In this document: one piece after another, positions 1 to 12,400 of the stretch
Position numbering within the stretch: position 1 is the first letter of the stretch
Layout of the letters: the number at the start of each line of letters is the position of its first letter
Program-made: the position numbers and the translations under genes
Origin: Cryptomeria japonica
Taxonomy: Eukaryota > Streptophyta > Pinopsida > Cupressales > Cupressaceae
Direction of reading: 5' to 3'
Assembly (NCBI RefSeq): GCF_030272615.1
Contig: NC_081405.1
Coordinates: forward strand, 26,302,272 to 26,366,271
Length of the DNA stretch: 64,000 nucleotides
The notes under the pieces: model-generated
Seen by the model: the letters and a program-made list of their open reading frames with translations, nothing else
Databases searched by the model: none
What the model was told of the DNA's origin: nothing

Positions 1-1308
1 ATACATCATCACATTTAGCATTGTCAAGAAGTGTTATAGATCCTTTACCTTTTACCGGACATGGTGCATCATTACCAAATCTTACATAGCCTCCATCATA
101 GTCTTCTAATTTAACAAACTTGTGTTTATCACCTGTCATATGATGTGAGCATCCACTGTCTATGATCCAAGAATCATTATTATTTATGTGAGATATTAAG
201 GCTTTTTCTTCATACCTTTCCTCATCAGATTCATCTTTAATAGCCACATAAACAACTTCCTCAGTATCAGTTTCATCAGATTCGTCATCATTGGATTCCT
301 CATCTGCTACTAGACATGTCTTTCTATCTCTCCTTTTGAAGTCTTGGTGTCCTCTGTATTAGTTATCTTTTTGCCTGTTATCTCGGTATTCTCTCTTTTC
401 ACTAGATTCTTTGTCAGGGCAGTTAGAAGACATATGTCCTATTTTATCACAATTGAAACATTTTAAAGGTAGCTTTCCTTTATACTTACCTTTTCCTCTT
501 GGTAACCTTCTGGCTAATAATGCTTCAAATTCTTCTTGCTTCTTGATTTCCTCATACAGTTTGTGCACTTTTTCCATGTTCTTGCGAAATCTTTCACTTC
601 CTCCACTGTGATCCCCTTCACAGTACTTACTCATTCTATCATTGTAATCATCAGATTCACCAATATGAAAAGAACTGAATGCAGATTCTACTTTATTTAC
701 TGAAGACCCACTGTTATCAAAATTACTTAACTCAAATGCATGTAGCTTACCAATAGTAGCATCCAAAGAAACTGGCATGTTAGGTACAGACCTCAATTCA
801 TTGATTGCAGAGACTCGAATAGCATAAGCTGGTAGAAAGGTTCTCAACAACTTACTTGTTATATCCTTTTCTTCAATAGTTCCACCTGCTCCTTTAATTT
901 GATTAACAACCTCCTTTAGTCTTGTCTTGTATTGGGTTATGTTCTCACCTTCATTCATCCTCATGGATTCAAGTTGTCCTCTTAGACTATCTACTTTTTC
1001 TCTTTGAACATGTTCATCACTCCATATACAGATATGAGCTTAGTCCACATTGCTTTTGCATCATTGCAGCCTTCTAGATCATTAAACTCTGAGTCGGTCA
1101 ATGCTGATGTTATTTCAATAATAGCTTGAATATGTTCTTGCTTTGCCTTAATCTCTTCCAAGGTCATAGGGTTGGTGCTTGGTACAATGTAATCATTCTC
1201 TAGATAATATGTTGCATATTCTCCAATTCCTAATAAATGCAGCTTCATCCTTTTCTACCATGTGGAGAAACTTGAATTGTTCAGCTTCGGTGCATCCCTT
1301 TTATACAT
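1..1308 (-). pseudogene. gag: Copia gag and start of protease, broken
   Basis: The likely start is the ATG at 1308-1306 (MYKRDAPKLNN). The product begins with a UBN2-type Gag domain, has one CCHC zinc knuckle (CFNCDKIGHMSSNC, near 410-460) and reaches the protease active site (WIIDSGCSHHM, near 130-170). Breaks are a TAG soon after the start (near 1255), a frame change between 991 and 964, and a TAA at 359-361 where the sense codon was probably Gln. The reading stays open from 358 to the window edge. Gag would package the RNA and the protease would process the polyprotein. This copy cannot make an intact product. Confidence 0.85.
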
Positions 1309-1377
1309 CTTCGGATCTTTGTCTCAAGTACCTTTAAACTTTTTCTTCCGGAGTCCAAATCTCTAACACCAATTGTT

Positions 1378-1389
1378 AGTTCTGATACT
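1378..1389 (-). promoter_or_regulatory. Primer-binding site, initiator-Met tRNA type
   Basis: On the minus strand this reads AGTATCAGAACT, a mutated form of the usual TGGTATCAGAGC of plant Copia elements. It lies three bases inside the inferred LTR edge. Confidence 0.6.
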
Positions 1390-1392
1390 TAA

Positions 1393-2892
1393 TGTAAATT
1401 ACAGACACCAATAGCTAACAAGATGAGAGGGGGGGGTGAATCATACAAACTTAAACTTCCATAAAATCAAAAGATTCAACCTCGGTAACGTATACTTCAG
1501 CAACTTAACCAAAAACTGTTAAACCTGCAAACTTATGAACACATATTCATAATAACACTCTTAACACCAGATTTAATATGGAAACCCAAATAGGGAAAAA
1601 CCACTATGGGATTTCAGACCCACTAAGAAATATACTCTTCTAGAGTATGCTCGGTTAAAAGCAAAACCTGTTAAAGATTACAAACACATTCCTAGATGTG
1701 ACCCGGTTAAGAGATTTCCCTCAGATCTATTAGGATCTTCACTTTGTTAGAAGTGACCTTGTCAAAGGATTTCAAACACTCACTTAGAATGTTACCTTGC
1801 TAGAGGGTTTACATATAAGACTGTTAAGTCCACTCGGTTAAGATATTTTCTGTCACTTACAAAATAACAGTAATAAAAATCTATCTGCAACTTCACATCT
1901 AAAATGCTAAAGCAGATTCTTATTTGCTCAAAACAATCTAGTCATAGGACTGTATCTTGTCCCTCTCCTGGGCTTTCTACTTTGTTATTCAAACAGGTCT
2001 TCAAGCTTCTGTGCTCGGTAATCACTATGTAGCATCCTTGTGCATATACTTGCCCGCATACATTGTTTATTAACAATTCCTTATTTATAAACAATTGCTA
2101 ACCACTAAATCTCCTTGATCACATTTCCCATGATCAATCTTAGCCATCAGATCTTGAAACTTGACTAGGTTTAATGTATCCTTCCAATCTGAAAATGTTT
2201 TACCTTACCTCGGGACTTGCATTCCCATCTTGGAACTTGTATAAGGTTATTGCGGTTCAATCTCCGCTGTAGATCTTCCTGTCAATTTTCCTTTGCCATA
2301 GATCCTTAACAAACTTCATACACAACATACCAATCATGTATACATCTCCAGCTAATCATTGTCCTTCATTAAATAATGCTTTTATCCATCCCTTGTGCAC
2401 TGTCATAACTCAGTTGCAACTCGATAAATACTAAACTTTACTCGGTAGACATTTCGCCTTCATTAATCGATATTGATAACCTTAGGGTTTACTGACTAGG
2501 TTCCTTAGGGTTTACCGACTAGGTTCATTGCTCGGTTGCACAGTATAGTATTAACCTTACAATCAACAACATATGTAGGATATCAAAACAATCTAAACAT
2601 CATGATCTCATCATTGTCTAACTCAGTAATAGTTGCCCATTGAATAACTTATTCCTCCCTTTATTCATCACATTCTTTTTGTGTCTTTTACCGACATCTT
2701 AATTCTCTTCTAATCAATCTTCTCAAGATATGGCAACATCATACTGAATCAGATAATCAATTTCTTGACATCAATGACAAAATAATGTTATAAAGATAGT
2801 TATCATCCTTCTTCAGTTATATCAATAATCTTCAACAACCTTCTCAATATCCTTATTGAATATCAACAATCTTTCTTACTGTAATGCCAACA
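1393..2892 (-). repeat. 5' LTR of the left-edge Copia element
   Basis: About 1.5 kb running from TGTAAATTAC beside the primer-binding site to ATGCCAACA. The second LTR is not visible, so both ends are inferred from the primer-binding site and from the related LTRs at 34046 and 40373. It contains a box at 1579-1604 (TGGAAACCCAAA, then GGGAAAAACCAC) that is also present in those LTRs. Confidence 0.6.
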
Positions 2893-3813
2893 ACTTGCCC
2901 ATGGATAAAGATCACCAAACTATCCATCAATAATGAGATGGAATGAGTATGATAAGAGGATCCCAAATTATTGATTGAGTAATCAGCACAAGAACCAATT
3001 AGGTTTACATCAATAGGAGCATCCTCCAACACATTCTTAACCTTCCAATGCAACTTCCACACAAAGAGCTACAAAGACCATATCATCCTACCTTGAGGCC
3101 TAGTGCCCAATAAGTGTTGCTTGGCTATCTAATTCATTAATCCTAGCTATAAGAATAAGAGACTTGGCCTTGCTAGGAGAGCATTCAACAAGAAGATAGA
3201 AGACACCCCCAAACCCAACTGAAGAACCCCAACAATAGTAGCAAGAATAAAATAATTGCTACAAGAATAACCTTAGTCATGGAGGCAAGTGCATTGTTCG
3301 AAGTAGAAATGGGATAGAAGCGCATGAAACCACATTACAATGGGCCCAAATTTCAAACACTACAATGTCTAACATTTGAAGGGCGTGAAGAGAGTAAAAA
3401 TCCCTTGTGAAGCCCCTTCCTAAACCAAACAAGTCACAACCACTAGACACCTTTGTAACTAAAGGGAGCAACAACCCTTAGAAACCTTACACTTAATAGA
3501 TATTGAGAGATTCAATGATCTCACCTTATATGCCATAGATATCTATTAGGTATTTAATGAGAGGTCTACTAAATTCTTGTCTTCCTTATCATTTGTAAGA
3601 TAGTTCCAATCATCTTAAAGATTGTCTTCTAAATCATTATTCACATCTTCACCATAATCTTCATCCTCATTGTTGACATATACACTAGTTAATTCATTTC
3701 TACATAATTCTCATTTAAAATGTACTTTCATACTCAACACCATTTTTATTATGTATACATATTTAATTTGAATAGGCCTAAACTAAAATTTAATAGTCTT
3801 CACCATATCATTA
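2893..3813. other. Spacer without a recognisable gene
   Basis: Moderately AT-rich sequence between two LTR elements. Short minus-strand open stretches at 2853-3062 and 3277-3474 have no recognisable motif and I do not call them genes. It may be decayed transposon sequence. Confidence 0.5.
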
Positions 3814-3818
3814 TTATT

Positions 3819-4199
3819 TGTTAGAGTATTCGGGTATTTACTTGATTAATTAAACATTATTTGTTTAATTATTTAAGTTCTCTTTATCTCTTTTACACTT
3901 AAGCTAACTTTAGGTGCATATAATTAATTATTTTAATTAATTATTATGTGCAAACCTAAATTTTCCCTTTTAGGGTTTCTTGACCTATTAAAGGTTGAGT
4001 TCTTTCTTTTCATTGTATTAAGAAGGATTATTATTGTCAATACATTTTGGAGATTATTGAGCTCTTATCTTTTGGAGCATATTTTTCCTGTGTATTATTT
4101 CCTTCTGTGATTTGCTTCATTGCTTCTCCTTGTAACAAATTTTTCAGCTTGTAGAGATTATTTGGGCTCCTGTGGTGTTGTATTTTCTCAACTCTTATA
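3819..4199 (+). repeat. 5' LTR of the 2.8-kb non-autonomous element
   Basis: 381 bp, TGTTAGAGTATT to CTCTTATA, directly followed by the primer-binding site. It contains a palindromic AT-rich stretch (ATTAATTATTTTAATTAATTA) near 3923-3943. Confidence 0.92.
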
Positions 4200-4211
4200 T
4201 GGTATCAGAGC
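4200..4211 (+). promoter_or_regulatory. Primer-binding site TGGTATCAGAGC
   Basis: An exact 12-base match to the complement of the initiator-Met tRNA 3' end, with no gap after the LTR. Minus-strand DNA synthesis would be primed here. Confidence 0.9.
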
Positions 4212-4600
4212 TTTAGATCTGCAGTTGCCTGTTCTTGTTTTGAGAATTTTTGCTTTGGAAGCAAATCTGGGGTTTCAGGAATTGTTTTATGTAGCTAGGG
4301 TTTGACCTTTTTTTTCTGAGCACTTTGGGCCTAAACGGACCTCACGATCATGCTCAGAAGGCCCAAAAACCCCTATGGTCATATAAAATTTGACCTATTT
4401 TAGTTCTTGAGCCTCTAGGTGAATTTTTTTCTTAGATCCAAGTCATACGACCCTGGCACGCAGATCGAGAAAAAAAATTGAAAAAAAAATTGCCTTTTTA
4501 CGGCATGCAGGTGGAAATTTTCTTTTAAAAAAAAGTTATTGAAAAAAAAAAACAAGTGAAAAAAATAGGGTTTTAAAAAAAAAAAATTTGGGAAAAGTTT

Positions 4601-5060
4601 TTTTTTGGGGGGGGGGATCCAACGGTATGCAGGGTACCGTGGGCCCCCTGGCTCTGCAGACCCTGCAGGACCTCAGGCCCTGCACCCCCTACCGGCCTCC
4701 CTGTACTTTCTAGCACCAATCCCCGCCGGCCCCCTTCTGGCCTCCCTCCGGCGACCCTGCTACCTCCGCCACCGCCTGCGGCCCCCCGCTCCCCAGCTAC
4801 CACCTCCCGGCCCCCACCGGCCACACGACTGCCGCCTACAACCCCCTGCTCCCCGGCTGCCACCTCCCAACCCCCACCAGCCCCACAGCCGCCGCCTACG
4901 GCCCCCGCCACCCGACCCCCTGCCGCTAGCCCTCCCCGGCCTCCTCTGCCGCCCAATCGCCCCGCTAGCTCCACCGCCACCAGGCTTGGGTGCCACCCGG
5001 ACTCAACCGTCGAGCCACCGGAGCACCATCAGAGCGCCGCTCCCTGGCCTCCTCTGCCCA
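4601..5060 (+). other. GC-rich, proline-coding core of the 2.8-kb element
   Basis: About 450 bp of strongly C/G-biased sequence in otherwise AT-rich surroundings. It contains an exact-period 60-bp repeat: 4791-4850 and 4851-4910 line up base for base, and a diverged third copy precedes them. One plus-strand frame (4605-5225, 206 codons) is open and would encode a proline-, leucine- and arginine-rich low-complexity protein. The 60-bp period keeps that frame. I recognise no domain. The open frame may simply reflect base composition, so translation is uncertain. It could be a captured fragment or an expanded minisatellite. Confidence 0.4.
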
Positions 5061-6242
5061 AACAAGCCACTAGACCTCTTTTTTGGCATTTTTCAAGGGG
5101 GGTTTGGTTTTTTGGCCCTATCTTGGGCATACGGAGTCATTTTTTCGAAAATGAATAAGCATCAAAAAGATGGTTGCGAGACCGACCTCATGGTGTTGGT
5201 ATTTTTTTCCAATTTTTCTATTTGACTGTGTTTTTTTGCAGTTAAAGTGAGGTCTTTTTTTTGCGCTCCAGGAGACGTAGAATGAGCACCCGACCTCCAT
5301 TTTTTGAAAACTTTGTATTTTCGGAAAGCGTGTGTTGTGTAATTTCCAGAAATATGAGTTTTTTTTCCAGATTCTGCTCCATACATATTTTATTCAGTTT
5401 TTTGCTTTTCAGCACCCTGGTGGATATCGTGGTTGTTTCAGGTCTTGGGATCTCTTTTCTGAGTAGGGTGTCTTTGTTTTGATTCTCGTTTCTATTTCCA
5501 GTATTCTTATCATTGTCGCTTGTATTTATGCAAACACACTGAGATAAAGTGCCATCATGCATTTTTTACTTGGAATCTTGCATATCTTGTGTCTTGTTGT
5601 ACATGCACTATTGATCAAGTGCCATGAGGGGGTTGATGTTTGCCTGTTGTTTGCCATCTTCCTTTGTCAAGTCAGTGTTCCTTCCATGACATTCACCTCA
5701 TGATGATGTGTCTCAGCACCTTTGATGTTCTTGGTTCTTCGTCATGCAGTTTTTTTGGCTGTCCTTTTCAGTGTTCCTGTCCCTCTCCCACTTCCGCATT
5801 ATAGGGAGGTTTATCTTGTTGGTTCTACTGCTTTCGTGGTTCGATTGATCAGATCTTCAAGGTTTGGTTTCTCATGCCATCTGTATCTTCAATTTCAGTT
5901 GTTTTTGCCTTGTTTGCCTCCTGATTCGAGTAGTGTCATTTGAGGGCACTCATGCAGATTGCAGTCTTCTCTACTTGGTCATGTTCTAGTTCAGTGGATG
6001 TTCTTCAGATCAGTAGTTATTCTTCTTCAGAGTTTGCAGGTTCTTCATACTTCAGTGATATTCTTTTCCATCTCTTTTTGGAGTAGAGTTTTGTTCCCAC
6101 GTGGTTTTCTCTATTTCTCCAGTTCATAGAGCTTTCATTGTATTTGGGTACTTGATCAGGCCTTGTTGTCGGGACCCATCTTTATTACTTTCAGTAGTTG
6201 TTCTAGGTTTTAGCTTCTCCCTAAGTCTATCTTAAGGGGGGG

Positions 6243-6623
6243 TGTTAGAGTATTCGGGTATTTACTTGATTAATTAAACATTATTTGTTTAATTATTTAA
6301 GTTCATTTTATCTCTTTTACACTTAAGCTAACTTTAGGTGCATATAATTAATTATTTTAATTAATTATAATGTGCAAACCTAGGTTTTCCCTTTTAGGGT
6401 TTCTTGACCTATTAAAGGTTGAGTTCTTTCTTTTCATTGTATGAAGAAGGATTATTATTGTCAATACATTTTGGAGATTATTGAGCTCTTATCTTTTGGA
6501 GCATATTTTTCCTGTGTATTCTTTCCTTCTGTGATTTGCTTCATTGCTTCTCCTTGTAACAGGTTTTTCAGCTTGCATAGATTATTTGGGCTCCTGTGGT
6601 GTTGTATTTTCTCAACTCCTATA
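6243..6623 (+). repeat. 3' LTR of the 2.8-kb non-autonomous element
   Basis: 381 bp, the same length as the 5' LTR. It is preceded by the polypurine tract at 6234-6242 and followed by the TTATT TSD. Confidence 0.92.
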
Positions 6624-6628
6624 TTATT

Positions 6629-8462
6629 TAATATTTTAATTTACTTAAAATTGTTTTTAATATAAATGATATAAAATCATGATGTAAATACTATTAAAAA
6701 TTTAAATATTGTATAAAAATAATATAACATCATACAATATTTAATATAATCCAATTTATAGGACATTCACATGGAAGTTCCTTAAAAGTTTAGGTTTTAA
6801 AATATCAAAGTAATGACACATTTTTAAATAAATATTGTTTTAATGTTTATAAAACATAAAATTAAAACAAAACTTAAGCGAATCTTTATAACTTTTTTAT
6901 TTTAATTTTATGGGCAACACTCTAAAACTAGTGGCTCTCGTGCATTGGAGTGGTTTCTAAAATTCTTATATATATTTATAAATAAATAAATAATTACACT
7001 GAGACGCGTATTAGGTTCACAAACAAATGTAAGATTCTCCGTCAATAAAAAGGAAACCCATTTAAGTTGACATGCATTTGGTCGTCAACCAATTTATCAA
7101 TTAAAACTTTATTACACCAAGTATTACACTCACATAATGGATTGAAGAATGTTTGTTAATAAAAACTTCGTTGATTAAAATTGACAACCGTCTAAAATTA
7201 CTATTGCTTTTGCTTTTATTTATAATTTCATATTTCATGTAAGAAAAACAAAACACTAATAATAAAGAATGTAGAAATATGGGCATAATTCTATTTAGAA
7301 TAATTAATCTCATATTAGATTTGAAATTCTATATTAGATTTGATTTATTTCTAATATCTACTACATAAAATAGAAATTGGATTTGATTTGTTTCTAATTT
7401 CTACTACATATAATAGAAATTGGATTTGATTTATCTTTAGTTTTATATTTTCATAATTAGTCTTAATATTAATTATCAAACAAAAGCTTCTTTTTTTTTT
7501 CCTTTTTTTTTTTTTTTAAATGTTCATTTTCAAATAAAGTTTCCATCCTCAATGAGATACAGTGTCCATCCTCCAGATAAAATTTCCTTCCTCCGCGAGA
7601 TAAGGTTATACAATAAATGGTATTAATAGTTGCATGTCTATTTGCATTTGCAATATATTGTAAAGAAAATAAATTTATATAGCATTTGTGATTTTTTATT
7701 AATTGGTTGTTTTGTTTTGTTTGTGTTTTTTCTATAATTCAAATGTTGTTGAAATTTGTAATAAAGTTTTGACAACATTAAAGGAATCTCAGGGTGATTT
7801 GAGGTAAGGCTATATGTTTTGTTATTTTTTGTTTTATTATATCTAATTGTTTTTCTATATAATTCTTAATTAAATTTTGATAGCATTAAATTAAATTAAA
7901 TTAAAATATTGATTAACTCCCTAACACCACTCTTATAGCTTTTAAATTAATCTTAATGATTAACAATAAGGCATTTCTTTTTCTTTGTTAAACTACATAA
8001 ATATGCATTTTACCATTTTTGTGAAATGTGCAATTTACTTCTCTCATTGCAAGTTTCATTGTGTTCTATGCATTCTTTTTCTCATCTATTTTTGCTCTTT
8101 CACTTGCAAATTTTCTTGAGAATCCTTATGATTTTAATCTTCTATTTTCTATCAATTTTTCACTATTCCCTTTCCAAAGCATCTTCCCTCACTCAATTGA
8201 ATATGCAAAGCAACTTGTATTTACTACTCTCCAATATTTATTTGGATTTATTTAGGGTATCTAAACATATAGGCATTGAAGTTGAATTATATTATTGATC
8301 ACTTACATGTGGGTATACATTCAGAAAATTAATGTTTTAAATAAAATAATCTATGTTTATTCAAACGAATTCTAAAATAATATTTTTATTATTATTTTGC
8401 AAAAGAATGGAATGCCAAACTTCTTCTCAATAGAAGAATCTTCATATAATTTGACTTTAAAC
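6629..8462. other. AT-rich spacer
   Basis: No gene is visible. It holds poly-T runs near 7490-7518, a short tandem repeat (separate entry) and long A/T stretches. Overlapping plus-strand open frames at 8026-8298 have no motif and look like chance. Confidence 0.6.
7337..7437. repeat. 43-bp tandem repeat, 2.3 copies
   Basis: Units at 7337-7379 and 7380-7422 plus a partial third begin GATTTGATTT and end TAGAAATTG. They differ at only a few bases. Confidence 0.85.
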
Positions 8463-8475
8463 TAATTTGTAAATA
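8463..8475. repeat. Target-site duplication of LINE-A (left copy)
   Basis: TAATTTGTAAATA directly abuts the LINE poly-T (poly-A of the minus strand). The identical 13-mer is at 29474-29486. Confidence 0.8.
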
Positions 8476-8980
8476 TTTTTTTTTTTTTCAATAAAAGTGG
8501 ATGTCCACTAAACTATTTTTTATTAATATATTCAATTTTTTTTTTACAATGCCTTCATATTGGCGGGAAAGAACCCACAAGAAAACCTCTGGTTGCAACC
8601 CAAAAAAGCAAAAAATAAAATAACCTAAATACCCCATGTTCAAGATTAGTCTAAACCCACCCATTACATAGCTTTAAAGATGTACATATCATGTGTCCAG
8701 ATGCCATCAAAAAATTGGAGATAACCACAGCCCCATAAGGCCAAGATACCACAAAATTTGAAACTGTAGAAGCAACCTCATATTCAATAACCAGGCCGCA
8801 TCAAATCCTTTCAAGATCCCAAAAAAAATCGAACAATTCATGAGATATAACCTGCATCAAAAAGAGATATGAACCCAAAAGATACTTTCATAATGTAATC
8901 AAGTCAAAAACCAAAAGCTTGAGCTCTCATCGAGAGGTTCCCTGTCCTCTCTCAAAGGCGGGACAATCTGCAAGGGGAAT
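8476..8980 (-). other. 3' end and poly-A of LINE-A
   Basis: The plus strand begins with 14 T residues, then TCAATAAAAGTGG. This resembles the 3' end of LINE-C (poly-T, then GATAAAAGTG at 45511). No RNase H or RT sequence remains here. A Copia element begins at 8981. Confidence 0.75.
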
Positions 8981-9373
8981 TGTTGAGATGTGGTGACTGA
9001 TCAGAAAATTTTTGTACACTCAACACGTATCCTCACCGGGGTCCGGGCTCGGGCCAGGCCTCGGGCAGAGGTTCAGGGGCGAGAGCCCCCAAGGAATGTA
9101 ATAAAAAGCCTAAAAAGGCCGACTTTATTTTTGCCCTAAAAACACATGTTATAAGTGGCTGGGATGCTTAAGGCATTGTAAGGTTGATGTACTATTTTTG
9201 CTGGATAATAAGAAAGATTGGACGGTTGTGTATGGTGGACGTAACCCATTCTGGGTGAACCACGTTAAATCTCTATGTTATTTGTGTCTTACTTTATTTC
9301 TTTATTTTTTGTATTTAAATCTGCATATAATTGTTAGTTCATATTTGCTTCGGATATGCTTGAAACCCTAACA
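8981..9373 (+). repeat. 5' LTR of the nested Tork-like Copia
   Basis: 393 bp, TGTTGAGATGTGG to CCCTAACA. It lacks the roughly 64-bp G-rich and T-rich segment present in the 3' LTR near 13590-13670. Confidence 0.93.
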
Positions 9374-9433
9374 ATTGGTATCAAAGCGAGGTATTCTGTA
9401 AATTGGCAGTACTCTCAAATTTGAGTGGGAGCA

Positions 9434-12400
9434 ATGGAGGATTCCAAATTCAAGGTCAAAAATTTTAACAGCCAGAATTATCAATTATGGAAAATGCAGA
9501 TGGAGGATTACCTGTATCAAAAGGATTTGTGGTGGCCATTGGAAGGAAAGGCAAAGAAACCAACCACAATGTCAGATGAAGAGTGGGACATTTTAGATAG
9601 AAAGGCACTAGGATCCATTCGATTGTGCCTTGCGCCGTCTATAGCATTCAATATAACAGAAGCAAAAATGGCTGTAGATTTGATGGCAACATTGGCTAAG
9701 TTATATGAGAAACCCTCGGCTTCAAATAAGGTATTTCTTATGAAGCGTTTGTTTAATTTGAAAATGAGTGAGGGAGGATCTATAGCGGAGCACTTAAATG
9801 AATTTAATACAATTACCAGTCAATTGTCTTCGGTAAAAATTACCTTTGCAAAAGAGGTTAGGGCTCTCTTAATTTTATGTTCTTTGCCAGAAAGCTAGAA
9901 TAGCTTGGTTATGGCTGTAAGTAACTCTGTCTTTGGTAAAAATATTTTGGTATTTGATGATATTGTTGGTGTTATCCTAAGCGAGGAAATGCGAAGGAAA
10001 AGCATAGGTGAGACCCCAACATCATTGGGTAGTGTTTTGAATGTGGAGAACAGAGGAAGATCAAAGGAAAGAGGAAAAGGCCCTTGGAATGAGAAGTCAC
10101 AAGGGAAGTCAAAGAAAGGACGCTCTCAATCTAGACGAAAGAAAGATTGCTAGTACTACGGAAAGCCTGGTCATCTAAAGAAAGACTGTTGGTCTCGAAA
10201 AAACAAAGAAGGAGACAAAAATGAAAATGACAGTAAGGAAGCTAATATTGCAAGAAATACTTTACAAGATGCTTTAATCTTATGTTTGGATAATGTTAAT
10301 GATTCTTGGGTAATAGATTCTGGGGCTTCATTTCATGCTACACCCCATAGAAAATATTTTCTAGATTATGTTCAAGGTGATTTTGGACAGGTATATTTGG
10401 GTGATGATGAGCCCTGTCAAATTGTTAGAAAAGGAAAGATAAAGATCAAGTTGCAGAATGGAAATGATTGATTTCTGCAGGAGGTAAGACATGTTCTTAA
10501 TTTAAGAAGAAATTTAATTTCTGTAGGGCAACTAGGTAGTGAAGGTTGCATAGTTACCCTCTCAGACAGTATGTGGAAGGTCGCTAAAGGATCATTAGTA
10601 ATAGCTAAAGGTTCGAAGGTAGGCACATTATATTTGTGTACAGGTAACACTTACTCTACCCTAGTTGCTACAGATAAAGTTACTGCAGGGACAACAACAA
10701 TAAATGTTGCAAGAACAGATTCGATAATGTGGCACCATAGGCTTGGGCACATGAGTGAGAAAGGGATGAAAACCCTTCACTCCAAAAATCTATTGCCAAG
10801 ACTAAAGAAGATTGATTTAGAGTTATGTGAAAACTGTGTTTATGGTCAACAGAAAAGAGTCAGATTTCTCAAGGTTGGGAAAGAGAAGAAGAATGAGAAG
10901 TTAGAGCTTGTACATTCAGATGTATGGGGACCGGCTCAGGTGTCATCTCTTGGTGGCTCTTGTTATTATGTTATTTTTATTGATGACTCAATCAGAAAAA
11001 CATGGGTATATTTCCTAAAACAAAAATCAAATGTTTTTGAAACTTTTAAGAAATTGAAAGCTTTGGTTGAGAATGAGATAGGAAAAAAGTTGAAGTGTCT
11101 CAGATCGGATAATGGAGGTGAGTATTGCAGCAAAGCATTTGAAGATTACTGCTCCTTAAATGGGATTAGAAAGTAGAAGATAGTTCCAGGAACTCCACAG
11201 GAAAATGGTGTCTCAAAGAGAATGAATAGGACTATCATGGAACGTGCGAGGAGCATGAGATTGCATGTTGGATTGCCCTTACATTTTTGGGCAGATGTTG
11301 TACATACTGTTGTCTATTTGATAAATAGAGGACCTTCAACCCCTTTGGATGGTGGTATTCCAGAGGAGGCATGGACTAGTAAAAAGATAAATTATTCTTT
11401 TCTAAAAACTTTTGGTTGCGAAGCTTCTGTCCATGTTGATAAAGAAAATAGAACCAAGCTTGATGTTAAATCTCAGAAATGTACCTTCATTAGATATGGG
11501 ATAGATGAATATGGCTATCGGTTATGGGATTTTGAAAATAAGAAAATAACTAGAAGTAGAGATGTTATATTCAATGAGAAGGTTATGTATAAAGACCAGA
11601 TGCAGGAAAAGAAGCATGAACAGGACAAACAAGAATATGTGGTGTTGGATGAGATTCCTGAAAATGAAATGCCACGGGTACCTAACGCTCAGCAACAACA
11701 GATTGTCCCACAAACTCCTGCAAGTGTTAGATGTTCTACGAGGACAAGTAGACCCCTTGAAAGATTTTCTCTTTCTTTGTATTCCATTTTATTAATGGAT
11801 TCTGGTGAACCAGAAGAATATGAAGAAGCAATACAGGTGGATGCTAAACAATAGTGGGAGCCAACCATGAAAGAAGAGATGGACTCCTTGATGAAAAATA
11901 AGACTTGGGACTTAGTCCCTTTACCTACAGAAAAAAGAGCCTTACCTAACAAATGGGTTTATCAGCTAAAGGAGGAGGAAGGAGTTCAGAAAAGATATAA
12001 GGCCAGACTTGTGGTAAAAGGTTTTGCACAGAAAAAGGGTATAGATTATGATGAAATATTTTCTCCAGTTGTAAAAATGACTTCAATTAGAACTGTACTT
12101 AGTCTTGTGGCTACAAATGATTTACATCTTGAACAATTAGATGTCAAAAAAACTTTTCTCCATAGAGATTTGGAGGAGGAAATTTACATGTTGCAACCAT
12201 AGGGATATGAGGTCAAAGGTAAGGAGAACTTGGTGGGCAGGTTGAAGAAAAGTTTGTATGGCCTAAAGCAAGCACCCCGACAATGGTATTTAAAATTTGA
12301 TAGTTTCATGGCTGAACACGGTTATCATAGATGTCATTCTGATCATTGTGTATATTTTAAGAGATTGGATAATGGCAATTATATTATCCTGTTGCTTTAT

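Larger units (their letters stand above)
1..2892 (-). mobile_element. Copia LTR retrotransposon, 5' end only (left part outside the window)
   Basis: On the minus strand the order is 5' LTR (1393-2892), a primer-binding site (about 1378-1389), gag, a CCHC knuckle and the start of the protease. The sequence then runs off the left edge, so RT, RNase H, integrase and the 3' LTR are not visible. The LTR's last bases (AATGCCAACA on the plus strand) match the end of the LTR at 35104 and 41494. The other LTR boundary also carries the same run of Gs followed by GTGAAT. The family is therefore related to the pol-less element at 34046-41494. The flanking 5-mer is ACTTG; its partner lies outside the window. 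Confidence 0.85.
3819..6623 (+). mobile_element. Non-autonomous LTR retrotransposon (2.8 kb, no gag or pol)
   Basis: Two 381-bp LTRs (3819-4199 and 6243-6623) start with TGTTAGAG and end with TATA. They flank a perfect initiator-Met primer-binding site (TGGTATCAGAGC, 4200-4211) and a polypurine tract (AAGGGGGGG, 6234-6242). A 5-bp TSD, TTATT, lies at 3814-3818 and 6624-6628. The LTRs differ at roughly a dozen positions, so the insertion is not very recent. No Gag, protease, integrase, RT or RNase H motif occurs in the 2-kb interior, so it would need proteins from elsewhere. The 100 bp before its 3' LTR resemble the same region of the Copia at 55347, which suggests that family as helper. Confidence 0.92.

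Noticed and set aside
411-611. Plus-strand open frame over the left-edge gag
   Set aside because: It is the antisense of the CCHC-containing Gag, which has clear domain support on the minus strand.
4573-4996. Minus-strand Gly/Arg-rich frames in the GC-rich island
   Set aside because: These low-complexity frames arise from the same biased repeat read backwards, with no motif or start context.
5118-5943. Short frames in the interior of the 2.8-kb element
   Set aside because: They overlap on both strands, are short and carry no recognisable domain.
7337-7437. CRISPR-like array
   Set aside because: The tandem units abut directly without unique spacers, in plant nuclear-type sequence.
8026-8298. 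Leu/Ser/Phe-rich frames in AT-rich spacer
   Set aside because: They look compositional: two overlapping frames with no motif and no supporting signals.
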